A stretch of DNA of 64,000 nt. It comes from Streptomyces yatensis. Lineage in GTDB: Bacteria > Actinomycetota > Actinomycetes > Streptomycetales > Streptomycetaceae. Positions 1 to 8,011 of the stretch are shown one piece after another; positions within the stretch are counted from its first letter, which is position 1; each line of letters starts with the position of its first letter. Both the position numbers and the translations under genes were made by a program. The notes below the pieces were generated by a model that had not been told where the DNA came from, made no database searches, and worked only from the letters and a program-made list of their open reading frames with translations. The stretch lies in NCBI RefSeq assembly GCF_018069625.1, contig NZ_CP072941.1:8804001-8868000 (forward strand). The letters are read 5' to 3'.

Positions 1-92
1 GACGCCGCTGCCACTGGATCCTGGAGATCCACCTCGTCGACCGGGAACGGGAGTTCGGCGGCTTCTACGAGGAACTGCTCACCCTGGGCTGA
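1..92 (+). CDS. C-terminal end of an unidentified protein (partial)
   Basis: Only the last 29 codons are in the window, reading from base 3 to a TGA at 90-92. The visible tail contains WILEIHLVDRERE and ends GFYEELLTLG. Such an ending, with an acidic helix after an IHLVD strand, resembles the C-terminus of M24-type (Xaa-Pro peptidase-like) proteins, but that is a weak guess from a short fragment. Its stop overlaps the 3' end of the convergent MFS gene by 28 bases, so the two genes share their terminal region and no separate terminator fits between them. Confidence 0.45.
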   Translation, partial: RRCHWILEIHLVDREREFGGFYEELLTLG

Positions 93-1396
93 TCCGCCTG
101 TCCCCGCGCCCGTGGCCGGTCGGCCTGATGTGGGCGGCGGGGCAGCAGTGCCACCGCGAGGGCCGGGACGACGGCGAGAACGAGCCAGGGCGCGGCGGGC
201 GGAAGGCCGAGGTCGAGCAGGGAGCCGGTGGCCGAACTGCCGATGAGGACGATCAGGCCGGCGACGGACGACAGCGCGCCGGTGTAGAGGCCGAGCCGCC
301 CGTCCTCGGCGAGGTCGGGCACCCAGGCGCGGGCGGCCGGGACGACCAGCATCTGGCCGAGGGTGAGCAGCACGACATAGCCCGCGGCGGGCAGCAATGC
401 GACGGTGCCCGTCCAGGCGGCGGGGCGCGCGGCGGCCACCACCGCGAAACCGGCGGCGATGAGAAGCAGTCCGATGGTCATCGAGCGGCGCAGGTCGAGC
501 CGGCTGCCCGCCCAGTGGGTGAGCGGGAGCTGGGCGAAGACGACCAGCAGCGAGGACAGGGCGAACAGCCACGACAGCGGCACCTGGGAGCCCGCCGCCC
601 GCTCCACCTCGGCCGGCAGGGCCAGATAGAGCTGGTTGTAGGCGAGCAGATAGGTGCCGTACGCGCAGCACAGCGCGAGGAATCGCCGGTTGCGCACCAT
701 CGCGCGGACGCCGCCCCGCTCCCGGTTACGGACCCGGCCCGGGATGTGCTGCGGCATCAGCCACGCATGCCCGGCGAGGACGAGGAGGAAGACCCCGGCC
801 CCGGCGAGGCACGCGGTGCGGAAGTCCACGCCGAGCAGCAGACCGCCGAGGAGGGGGCCGACGAAGGTACCGGCCTGGCCGGAGACGGTGAACAGGGCCA
901 GGACCCGGGTGCGCGAACCGTGGCCCTCCTCCTCCCAGGCCACCGCCTGCCGGGCCACTTCCGATTCCACCGCGGGGGAGAACAGCGCGGCCGCGAAGCC
1001 GATCAGCAGCACCGCGCCGATCACCGCCCAGGTCCGCTCCGCATGGCCGAGCCAGACGAAACCCGCGATCCGCGCGACACACCCGGTCAGCACCACCGGG
1101 CGCACACCGTAACGGTCCACCAGCCAGCCGCCGACCACGAACAGCCCCTGCTGGCTGAAGGTCCGCAGACCGAGGACGAATCCGACCATCCACCCCGCCA
1201 TGCCGATCGCGGTGCCGAGGTATTCGGCGAGGAAGGGCAGGACCGCGAAGAAGCCGATGTTGAAGGCGAGTTGGGTCAGGATCAGCAGCCGCAGAAGCGG
1301 AGACAGTTGCTTCCAGGTGCGCTCGCGCGGGGACTTCGGGGGCGGCGCCGTCCGGGCGGCTCGGCCGGCCAGCGCGCGGCGGATCAGCTCCGTCAT
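65..1396 (-). CDS. MFS transporter, MdtH-like
   Basis: A 443-residue integral membrane protein of the major facilitator superfamily. A cytoplasmic basic N-terminus (about residues 1-30) is followed by roughly twelve hydrophobic segments. The loop GGWLVDRYGVRP between helices 2 and 3 is the classic MFS motif A, and a long cytoplasmic loop with RNRERGG lies mid-protein. Overall it resembles the MdtH/multidrug-efflux branch, so proton-driven export of a small molecule is likely but the substrate is unknown. No convincing Shine-Dalgarno precedes the ATG. The 3' end overlaps the convergent fragment at the window edge, and there is no partner gene in the same direction within 180 bases. Confidence 0.85.
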   Translation of the reverse strand: MTELIRRALAGRAARTAPPPKSPRERTWKQLSPLLRLLILTQLAFNIGFFAVLPFLAEYLGTAIGMAGWMVGFVLGLRTFSQQGLFVVGGWLVDRYGVRPVVLTGCVARIAGFVWLGHAERTWAVIGAVLLIGFAAALFSPAVESEVARQAVAWEEEGHGSRTRVLALFTVSGQAGTFVGPLLGGLLLGVDFRTACLAGAGVFLLVLAGHAWLMPQHIPGRVRNRERGGVRAMVRNRRFLALCCAYGTYLLAYNQLYLALPAEVERAAGSQVPLSWLFALSSLLVVFAQLPLTHWAGSRLDLRRSMTIGLLLIAAGFAVVAAARPAAWTGTVALLPAAGYVVLLTLGQMLVVPAARAWVPDLAEDGRLGLYTGALSSVAGLIVLIGSSATGSLLDLGLPPAAPWLVLAVVPALAVALLPRRPHQADRPRARGQADQPRVSSSS

Positions 1397-1486
1397 GGGG
1401 CGTCGTCCGGGAGGGATCCGAGGCTGATGCGCATCTCCTGCATCAGCACAGCGTAGGCAACAAGCTCCAGCGCGGAGGCGACCGCC

Positions 1487-1519
1487 CTGCCCCGGACGGC
1501 GTGGCGCCTTCCGGGGCAG
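1487..1519 (-). terminator. Hairpin downstream of the opine dehydrogenase gene
   Basis: Perfect 10-bp inverted repeat, CTGCCCCGGA with its reverse complement, separated by 13 bases. It begins 60 bases beyond the stop of the minus-strand opine dehydrogenase gene. There is no U-tract, as is usual for actinobacterial terminators. It could also protect the transcript end. Confidence 0.6.
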
Positions 1520-1578
1520 CGGCGGCTCGCCCCGCGGGCGATCGCGACGTGCGGTGGATTACGACGTGTGGCGCACGT

Positions 1579-2658
1579 CTACACCACGCCGTCGATGAAC
1601 GCCGCGCGGATGCCGTCGACATCGGAGCCGAGCAGGCCCAGCGTCTTCGCCGTGCGGCCGCCGGCCACGAAGTCCTGTCCGCACAGGGGCCCGCTCAGGG
1701 CGATGAACGAGTCGGTCAGGGGCACGGAGAGTCCGATCTGCGCGGCCAGCGAACTCCAGATGACCAGTCCGAAGGGGATGTCCTCGGTGAAGTACCGGTG
1801 CTTGATCGAGTCGGGTTCGGGGAATGCCTGACGGCCGTAGCCCTGCACGATGCGCTCGACGAAGCTGCCCTCGGACACCTCGTAGGCGGTGTTGAGGAAG
1901 TCCCAGAAGCTGGCCGCCTTCACGCCGAGGGCGTCCGCCAGGGCGAGGCGTTCGCGGTCCAGGGCGTCGATGACCTCGGCGATGCGCGGGGTCACCAGGC
2001 TGTGCAGCGGATGGCGGTCGGCGTCCTCGACCGTCTTGAAGTTCAGCACCGCCGGCGGAACGTGGTAGATGGGGTTGCAGTTGTTGAGCCCGACGGTCAG
2101 CGCGTCCTCATCCGGCACGTACCGGTCGCCGAAGTACGTCCGCAGGATGTCGAGGGCCCGGGGCGTGTCCGCGCTGGGTACGGCGGCCAGCGGGACGGCG
2201 TGCTTGATGGCCCCGATGTAGACGTGTGCGGGGCGGCGCAGCCGGCAGGTGTACAGACTGGTCGGCGTCTCCGCGATGAGGCAGGGCTGCCGGCCGGCGA
2301 GCGCGAACATGCGCGCGAGCTCGACGCCGCTGCCGAGCACGCCCGGCTGGAACAGGACGAGTTGGTCCGGCTCGAGGACGGACGCGAGTTCCTGGGACAG
2401 GTAGGCGTGGGCGAAGGCGGGCACGGCGACGATGACCACCTCGGCGCCGCGGACGGCGTGCGCGAGGTCGGTCGTCAGCACCGAGGGTGTGCCGTGGCCT
2501 TCCACGTCGCCGGTCATGTCGATGCCGTCGTTGGCCTTGATCGGCTCAAGGTCGCGGCCCCACCTGTCGAAGATCCGTACGTCGTGTCCGTGGAGGGACA
2601 TATGACCGGCGATTGCCTGGCCGACGTTTCCTGCGCCAATGATGGCGATGCTGCCCAT
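1579..2658 (-). CDS. Octopine/opine dehydrogenase family protein
   Basis: A 359-residue cytosolic oxidoreductase of the NAD/NADP octopine-nopaline dehydrogenase family. These enzymes reductively condense an amino acid with a 2-oxo acid, or run the reverse oxidation. The N-terminal Rossmann fold carries GAGNVG at residues 8-13. The C-terminal helical domain contains NPIYHVPPAVLN at about 195-206, which includes the conserved catalytic-type His199. The reading frame is open further upstream, but the ATG at 2658 begins exactly at the nucleotide-binding strand (MGSIAIIGAG), so I chose it. It lies 140 bases downstream of the AbgT-type transporter gene on the same strand and is probably co-transcribed. 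The natural substrate cannot be read from sequence. Confidence 0.88.
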   Translation of the reverse strand: MGSIAIIGAGNVGQAIAGHMSLHGHDVRIFDRWGRDLEPIKANDGIDMTGDVEGHGTPSVLTTDLAHAVRGAEVVIVAVPAFAHAYLSQELASVLEPDQLVLFQPGVLGSGVELARMFALAGRQPCLIAETPTSLYTCRLRRPAHVYIGAIKHAVPLAAVPSADTPRALDILRTYFGDRYVPDEDALTVGLNNCNPIYHVPPAVLNFKTVEDADRHPLHSLVTPRIAEVIDALDRERLALADALGVKAASFWDFLNTAYEVSEGSFVERIVQGYGRQAFPEPDSIKHRYFTEDIPFGLVIWSSLAAQIGLSVPLTDSFIALSGPLCGQDFVAGGRTAKTLGLLGSDVDGIRAAFIDGVV

Positions 2659-2798
2659 AGTGCGTGACTCTTCCGTTCTGAAGTGGTGCGGGGGGTTGGG
2701 GGACTGAAGCCGTCCTGTCGTGACAGCCGTTCGCGGCTTCTTTCGGTCATCGGGCGCGCGTCGTCCGGCGGGGAGCCGCCGGGACGGGCGGCGGGGGT

Positions 2799-4406
2799 TC
2801 ATCTGACGGGCACCCCTGGGCCGAGCGGAATTCCCAGGGCGTACCAGAGGGCGAAGAAGGACGACCACGAGACCAGGACGGCGAGAGCCACGGGGACCGT
2901 GAAGGACAGCATGGTTCCGATGCCCGCGCCCTTCCTGAACTGCTGGAGGAATCCCAGGGCCAGGACGAAGTAGGCGTTCATGGGCGTGGTGTTGGTGACC
3001 GAGTCCCCGATCATGAAGGAGACCATCGCCGCCTGGGGGGAGAGGCCGATGTACATCGCCAGGGGGACCACGACGGGGGCGAGGATGGACCACATCGCCG
3101 AACCGCTGCTGATGATGATGTTCAGCCCGCTGATGGCCAGGATGATCACCAGCAGGATGATCAGGTGCGGCGCGTCCAGGGACTTCAGGAGCCGGGCGCC
3201 CTCGACGGTGATCACATTGCTGATGCCGGTCCAGGTGAAGTAGGCGAGGAACTGCGCGACCACGAAGAACAGCACGATCACCGGGACGAAGGACTTCACT
3301 CCCTCGGCCATGGCGGAGGGGACGGACGACAGGGAGGGGATCGTGCCCACCTGCCTGCCGTACACGATGCCGAGGATCGCGAACAGCAGCGAGATGAACA
3401 CGGCGATGTTCACCACGACCACGGACTGCACGATGCTGCCACCCTCGCCGCGGAACGGGGATCCCGGGAGCAGGAGCGCGGACACCGCCAGGACGTAGAG
3501 CGCGAGCACCGCGCCGGACAGCCGCATGGCGCGTTTCTCGACGGCGCTCAAGGTGAAGGAGGTGGGAGCCTCACCGGCCGGCCCGCCGTGCTGCGGCGCC
3601 TCGCCCTGGGCGGTGGTGTTGAAGAGCCGGTCGGCGGCCGCGTCGTCCTCGGGTGTCGGCACGAACTCGGGCCGCTGGGCCAGGACGCGGTCGACCGTGA
3701 GGGCGATGACGGCGGCGAGGAACACCGATGAGACCGCGGTGAAGAAGTAGGTGGCCACCGGAGTGATGACGTAGTCGGGATCGACGGTGTGCGCGGCCTC
3801 GGCCGCCAGGGACGACCTGACCGCGTCGGCCGGTGTCACCAGCGGGCTGGCGTTGAAGCCGATGGCCGTCGACGCGTAGGCGACCATCAGGCCGAGCACC
3901 GGGCTGCGGCCCACGGTCCGGAAGGCCAGCGCGCCCAGCGGGATCATCACGATGTAGGCCGAGTCGCTCATGATGTGCGCGATCATGGAGCCGAACGCGA
4001 TGGAGAAGGTCAGCCATCGAACGGGCAGCCGGCCGATCGTGACGCGAAGCAGCGCGGTGAGCAGGCCGCTCTTCTCGGTGACGCTGACGCCGAGAAGCAC
4101 CACCACCACGACCGACAGCGGCGCGAACCCGGCGAAGTTGTCCAGCGCGGACTCCGCGGCGTACTTGGCTCCCTGCAGCGAGAGCAGGTTCTTGACCGCG
4201 ACGGAATCGCCTGTCGACGGCAGTGTGACGGACACGCCCACACCGGCCAGCACGGCACTGAGCACACCGAGCAGTGCCACGAAGATCCAGAACAGCCAGA
4301 ACGGATGCGGAAGCCTGTTTCCCGCGCGCTCCAAGGCACTCAGAGCCCGGAACAACCGGTTCATGGAGCCATCCACGGTCGGACTGCTGCTTCGAAGTTG
4401 CGTCAT
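2799..4406 (-). CDS. AbgT family transporter
   Basis: A 535-residue inner-membrane protein with many hydrophobic helices. It contains family-typical stretches: HPFWLFWIFVALLGVLSAV near the N-terminus, SDSAYIVMIPLGA, FNASPLVTPADA, and near the C-terminus SGSAMWSILAPVVVPLAM and DSVTNTTPMNAYFVLALG. AbgT proteins import p-aminobenzoyl-glutamate in E. coli, and relatives (MtrF, YdaH) can export antimetabolites, so direction and substrate are open here. The neighbouring opine dehydrogenase suggests an amino-acid conjugate. The gene is divergent from the GntR regulator, and the 24-bp palindrome at 4539-4562 lies in the shared promoter region, making it the likely target of that repressor. Confidence 0.9.
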   Translation of the reverse strand: MTQLRSSSPTVDGSMNRLFRALSALERAGNRLPHPFWLFWIFVALLGVLSAVLAGVGVSVTLPSTGDSVAVKNLLSLQGAKYAAESALDNFAGFAPLSVVVVVLLGVSVTEKSGLLTALLRVTIGRLPVRWLTFSIAFGSMIAHIMSDSAYIVMIPLGALAFRTVGRSPVLGLMVAYASTAIGFNASPLVTPADAVRSSLAAEAAHTVDPDYVITPVATYFFTAVSSVFLAAVIALTVDRVLAQRPEFVPTPEDDAAADRLFNTTAQGEAPQHGGPAGEAPTSFTLSAVEKRAMRLSGAVLALYVLAVSALLLPGSPFRGEGGSIVQSVVVVNIAVFISLLFAILGIVYGRQVGTIPSLSSVPSAMAEGVKSFVPVIVLFFVVAQFLAYFTWTGISNVITVEGARLLKSLDAPHLIILLVIILAISGLNIIISSGSAMWSILAPVVVPLAMYIGLSPQAAMVSFMIGDSVTNTTPMNAYFVLALGFLQQFRKGAGIGTMLSFTVPVALAVLVSWSSFFALWYALGIPLGPGVPVR

Positions 4407-4538
4407 CTGGGGGCCTTATCCGGTCGACGGTGAACGCGGCTCTGGGGTGATGTGTGCTGCTCTGGCTGATGTGCGAGGCCGACTGGGGGGACGTCCGGCA
4501 CGGGTCGGACACGGCGACTCGTGCCGCCGACTCGTGCA

Positions 4539-4562
4539 ATCCCTGTGATATTTCACAGGGAT
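4539..4562. promoter_or_regulatory. Perfect palindromic operator, probable GntR site
   Basis: The arm ATCCCTGTGA and its exact reverse complement are separated by TATT, giving a 24-bp perfect palindrome. It lies between the divergent AbgT transporter gene and the GntR-FCD regulator gene, about 130 bases upstream of the former and 95 bases upstream of the chosen start of the latter. That position is ideal for autoregulation and control of the transporter/dehydrogenase operon. The local sequence is less GC-rich than its surroundings. Confidence 0.7.
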
Positions 4563-4656
4563 GATACGCTGCGGAAGGTCGATGTCAACAGGTCGTCGCG
4601 CAGGTGGTCGCCGGATGACGAGGGCCGCCACACAGTGCTTGAAGAGGAGCTGTGGT

Positions 4657-5328
4657 TTGAGTTCGGGATCGTCGATGGCGCAACAGGCGTACGCATCCCT
4701 CAAGCGCGACATCATCCGATGCCGCCTCCGCCCCGGCGACGTCATCGTCGAAGCGTGGCTCGCCGAGCGCTACGGGATGAGCAAGACCCCGGTGCGCGAG
4801 GCCATCAACGCGCTGCGCAGGGAAGGCCTTGTCGTCGTCGTCCCGCGGCGCGGCACCTTCGTCAAGCCGACGGACCTCGGCGACCTCCAGGACACCTACC
4901 GCCTGCGACGGCTCCTCGAACCTGAAGCGGCCGTGCTCGCCTCACAGCGAGCCAGCGCCGAAGACCTGGACCGCCTGGAGGCACTCAGCGCGGCGACCGT
5001 GGCGGCGAACACCTCACGCCCCGATCTGAACGAGGCGAACCGGCTGCTGCACGTGGCCATCGCCGAGGTCGCACGCGTGTCGCTGATGATTCCGATGATC
5101 AACACGCTGCACGAGGAGATCGAACGCTTCCTCAACCTCCGGGGTGAACTCGGCCGGGCCCCTTACACCAGCGTCAACCACGGGCGGTTGGTCGAGACCA
5201 TCAGGCGGGGCTCGGAGGAGGAGATCCGGCAGGTCGTCCTCGAAGGCATCGAGCGCTCGCGCCAGTACATGCTGGACACCCTGCTGTCCGGAGGGAACGA
5301 GACGAGTGGCGCGGGGAAGCCGGTGTAA
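4657..5328 (+). CDS. GntR family (FadR/FCD) transcriptional regulator
   Basis: A 223-residue DNA-binding regulator. An N-terminal winged helix (about residues 8-75) contains SKTPVREAINALRREGLV and the wing PRRGTFVKP. A helical FCD effector domain follows (about 85-210), with the expected acidic and histidine metal or ligand positions. I chose the TTG at 4657 because GAAGAGGAG lies 7 bases upstream; an in-frame ATG at 4675 is the alternative. FCD regulators sense small organic acids or amino acids. Given its divergent position and the palindrome at 4539-4562, it most likely represses the AbgT/opine dehydrogenase genes until their substrate is present. Confidence 0.87.
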   Translation: MSSGSSMAQQAYASLKRDIIRCRLRPGDVIVEAWLAERYGMSKTPVREAINALRREGLVVVVPRRGTFVKPTDLGDLQDTYRLRRLLEPEAAVLASQRASAEDLDRLEALSAATVAANTSRPDLNEANRLLHVAIAEVARVSLMIPMINTLHEEIERFLNLRGELGRAPYTSVNHGRLVETIRRGSEEEIRQVVLEGIERSRQYMLDTLLSGGNETSGAGKPV

Positions 5329-5369
5329 GGCTCCTGCCCCCTTGCGCGTCGGCGGCTACGCTCGTTCTC

Positions 5370-6227
5370 GTGATGAATCGGTGGAAAGGCCACGTCATCC
5401 GTCAACCGCTCTGGGGCGCGGTGGAGTTGACCTTCGCATGGCATGCGGTGCTGCTGCTGTTCGCCGAGGTGATCCTGCCCCCGCTGGCGCCCTCCTGGTA
5501 TCCGGACCTCGGCGCCACCTTGGTCAACGCCGTCTGTGCCGCGGGGGTGTGGTGCGTGCTGTGGCGGTGGGGCTGGCTGCGTGCCTCCGCGGTGGCCGCA
5601 CTCGGCCGTCCCCACCGCTGGTGGCCGGCCGCGCCGATGCTGCTCATCGCCTGCTCGTACGCCGTGGCCGGCCTCGACGGCGGTGCGACCGTCATCGTCA
5701 GCGGCCTGGTCTCGCTGCTGTGGGTCGGCATCAACGAGGAGATCTACAGCCGGGGCCTGGTGCAGCAGGCCCTCAATCCACTCGGTCCGATCCGCGCGGC
5801 CCTGGGCGTCGCCGTCTTATTCGGAGCGGGGCATATCCAGAACTTCCTGTTCTTCGGTGACCCGCTCGACGACACGCTGTGGCAGATGCTGTCCGCCGGT
5901 CTCTTCGGCTTCACCTGTGCCGGTCTGCGCTACGCGATCGGCTCGGTCTGGCCGATGGTCGTCGTCCATGGCCTCGACGACTTCTTCCAGATCCGCTCGC
6001 CGGGCTCGGCGCCGGACTGGTGGCAGGCGAGCGTGCTCGTCTTCCAGGCCGCGTACGGCGTGTGGCTGCTGCGCCGATACGGCGCCGCGGGCGCCCGGTC
6101 GTCCGCCGAGGCCGTCCGCTCCAGCATCAGGCCCAGTCCCGCTCCCGGTCCGAGTCCCGGTCCCGGTCCGAGCCCCAGTCCCCGCCCCGACGAGCGTCCC
6201 GAGGGTGACAGTCAGGCGAGAGCCTGA
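5370..6227 (+). CDS. CPBP family intramembrane metalloprotease
   Basis: A 285-residue polytopic membrane protein of the CPBP (Abi/Rce1-like) family. The catalytic signature is present: E123-E124 with R128 in NEEIYSRG, H155 in GAGHIQN, and H200 followed by acidic residues in VVVHGLDDF. Intramembrane glutamyl proteolysis or a protein-processing role is therefore expected; no substrate is evident. Residues beyond about 250 form a low-complexity Pro-Ser-Gly tail that looks like slippage-prone repeat DNA. The start is GTG at 5370 with an ATG directly after it; no good Shine-Dalgarno is present. It begins 41 bases after the GntR gene but probably has an unrelated function. Confidence 0.85.
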   Translation: MMNRWKGHVIRQPLWGAVELTFAWHAVLLLFAEVILPPLAPSWYPDLGATLVNAVCAAGVWCVLWRWGWLRASAVAALGRPHRWWPAAPMLLIACSYAVAGLDGGATVIVSGLVSLLWVGINEEIYSRGLVQQALNPLGPIRAALGVAVLFGAGHIQNFLFFGDPLDDTLWQMLSAGLFGFTCAGLRYAIGSVWPMVVVHGLDDFFQIRSPGSAPDWWQASVLVFQAAYGVWLLRRYGAAGARSSAEAVRSSIRPSPAPGPSPGPGPSPSPRPDERPEGDSQARA

Positions 6228-6346
6228 AATCCATTCGCCACTGCTCGCCCCGCCCGATAGGTTCCCGAGCGTCCTCACTGCGGGGAGCCTCCGAGATCTG
6301 CGTGCGGCCACCCCGGCAGTTCCCACGCTGAGAGTAGGTTTCGTCA

Positions 6347-6727
6347 ATGGCATGTCGTATCAGTGAGCTCGTGCTCGGTTGCCGCGACCCCGAGGTGCTG
6401 GCGCGGTTCTGGTGCGAGGTCCTGGACTTCGTGGTGCTCCATCGCGAGGACGACGGAACCCTCGAAATCGGGCCGCGCGAAGGGTTCGGCGGCCCGCAGG
6501 CGACGATCATCCTCAGCCGCAGGGACGAGCCGGAGCCCGGGAAGTCCCGGCTGCACATCGACGTCAACGCCACCGACCGTGATCAGGACGCCGAGCTCGA
6601 ACGCCTCCTGAAGCTCGGTGCGCGCCGGGCCGACATCGGCCAGACCGGGGAGGAGCAGTGGCACGTCCTCGCCGACCCCGAGGGCAATGAGTTCTGCCTG
6701 CTCAAGGCCCGCCTCGCGCCCCTGTGA
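6347..6727 (+). CDS. VOC family (glyoxalase-like) protein
   Basis: A 126-residue soluble protein of the vicinal oxygen chelate superfamily. It opens with ISELVLGCRDPEVLARFW and closes with VLADPEGNEFCLL, the two beta-alpha-beta ends that pair to form the metal-binding barrel. Proteins of this subgroup (Glyoxalase_6 type) act in small-molecule resistance or isomerase-like chemistry, and the ligand is unknown here. A -10-like TAGGTT ends 6 bases before the ATG, so the message may be leaderless. The gene converges on the DUF952 gene with a 12-base gap. Confidence 0.8.
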   Translation: MACRISELVLGCRDPEVLARFWCEVLDFVVLHREDDGTLEIGPREGFGGPQATIILSRRDEPEPGKSRLHIDVNATDRDQDAELERLLKLGARRADIGQTGEEQWHVLADPEGNEFCLLKARLAPL

Positions 6728-6739
6728 CGACCCTCGTCG

Positions 6740-7102
6740 TCAGCTGATATCCATCAGCCCCACCGCCCGGCCCGCCGAGTCCCAGGCGACCTCCTGGATC
6801 CGCGCCACGGCATCGCGGTTCAGTGGCCCGAAGACATGGGGAAACAGGGTGTTCTCGGCGACGCCGGGCGGCGGGGCGGGGTCCGCGGCTTCCCATTCAC
6901 ATTTCGCGGTGAGCCGGTCCTCGTCGAGAAGCAGCGCCAGCAGCGGCCTCGGCGCATCGCGGTAGAAGGCGTTGACGACGGCCAGCGTGGTCTCCTCGTC
7001 GGGAGAGCAGTGGATGAAACCGTCCTCCGTGAGGGAGGCGGGGCGATAGGGGCGGTCGGGAGCAGCGTTCCACTCGGCAAGCGGTACGACGTGGTAGATC
7101 AT
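6740..7102 (-). CDS. DUF952 domain-containing protein
   Basis: A 120-residue small soluble protein covering a whole DUF952 domain. It begins IYHVVPLAEWNAA, continues with DGFIHCSPDEETTLAVVNAFY, and has the late segment FPHVFGPLNRDAV. This family is widespread in actinobacteria and is sometimes fused to glutathione-transferase-like proteins, but its biochemical role is not established. The conserved His-Cys-Ser in FIHCS is a plausible functional site. Convergent with the VOC protein gene; no operon partner. Confidence 0.85.
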   Translation of the reverse strand: MIYHVVPLAEWNAAPDRPYRPASLTEDGFIHCSPDEETTLAVVNAFYRDAPRPLLALLLDEDRLTAKCEWEAADPAPPPGVAENTLFPHVFGPLNRDAVARIQEVAWDSAGRAVGLMDIS

Positions 7103-7158
7103 GACTCGATTAAACCGCCGTCATCTGCCGCAGGGTGAGAGAACGATCGGCTCGCTCG

Positions 7159-7836
7159 CTAGCGCAGTCCCGGCTTCGGCGGCGGTGCCACGTCCTTCGG
7201 GTCCGGGTATTCCGGGTCTTCCCGGCAGTCCAACTGTGACGTGATCTTCTTCGCCGAGGCGATGAGCAGTTTGGCGTGGGAGTGGTCGCTGATGGTGAAG
7301 TAGTCGCGCATGGCGAACTCCAGGGACCGAGTGCCTCCCGATTCCGTCCCGCCGCCGCTGCCGAGGTCACACGAGACGAGAAGCCTGCCGGCGTCCTCCG
7401 GGCCGACGGTGGTCGTGTAGTGCACCGACCGGCCCGACGGGGGTGCGTCGGGAGTCCACGCCGCGGTGAGGGCGAGCAGTTCCTTCCCCTCGGCCTTGTC
7501 CGTCAAGGTACAGAGGTCCTCGGGCGTGCCTCTCCTGGCCGACTCCTCCCGCAGCGCCTTCGCCACCTGACCGGTGCTCTCGGTCCTGACCGGATAGACC
7601 TCGCTGGGCCCGTTCGGCTCCCGGGCCTCCTTCGCGACGGCCTCGTCGAACAGGCCATCACAGGCCTGGGCGACAGGGATGAGCCCGGCGCCGGCGGTCG
7701 GCTTGGAGGCCGACTTCGAGGTGGGCTTCGAAGCCCCGGATTCGCCGCCGCCACCGCCACAGCCCGCCACGGCGATGACGGACGTACAGGCCAGGGCTGC
7801 CAGTCGCCCCAGAGTCAGGCGAAACTTGCGGTGCAC
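7159..7836 (-). CDS. Putative secreted lipoprotein
   Basis: A 225-residue exported protein of unknown function. The N-terminus is basic, followed by a hydrophobic stretch and the lipobox VAGC, then a Gly/Ser/Lys-rich linker, so it should be a membrane-anchored lipoprotein. The ectodomain carries paired Cys residues (QACDG, DLCTL, SCDLG, LDCRE), suggesting disulfides, and resembles DUF3558-like sensor or lipoprotein domains of actinobacteria. I start it at the GTG at 7836, preceded by GGGAGAG, because the frame upstream of that lacks signal character. It is divergent from the importer operon that begins at 8012. Confidence 0.7.
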   Translation of the reverse strand: MHRKFRLTLGRLAALACTSVIAVAGCGGGGGESGASKPTSKSASKPTAGAGLIPVAQACDGLFDEAVAKEAREPNGPSEVYPVRTESTGQVAKALREESARRGTPEDLCTLTDKAEGKELLALTAAWTPDAPPSGRSVHYTTTVGPEDAGRLLVSCDLGSGGGTESGGTRSLEFAMRDYFTISDHSHAKLLIASAKKITSQLDCREDPEYPDPKDVAPPPKPGLR

Positions 7837-8011
7837 GATCTCTCCCGTCGCTCCCTCAACTGCCGCTCCCGGACAGCCGGACGTCATCGACGCCACGTAC
7901 CTGGTCTGCAGCCGACATCACCGGCCCCCAACGGGCGGGAACCCATGACGCATCCGCCACGACTACTGATCCGGGGCAACCCGTGTATCCAGTGGATCCA
8001 GGAGAGTTTCG

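Noticed and set aside
4544..4557. TGTGA-N4-TCACA inside the 24-bp palindrome as a CRP-type site
   Set aside because: CRP sites have a 6-base spacer, and the dyad extends further in both directions. Its place next to a GntR gene makes that regulator the simpler explanation.
7920..7995. Degenerate cobalamin riboswitch upstream of the FecCD importer
   Set aside because: GGGAACCC and ACTACTGATCC recall B12-riboswitch elements, but the core box and the expected pairings are not kept, so I do not call one.
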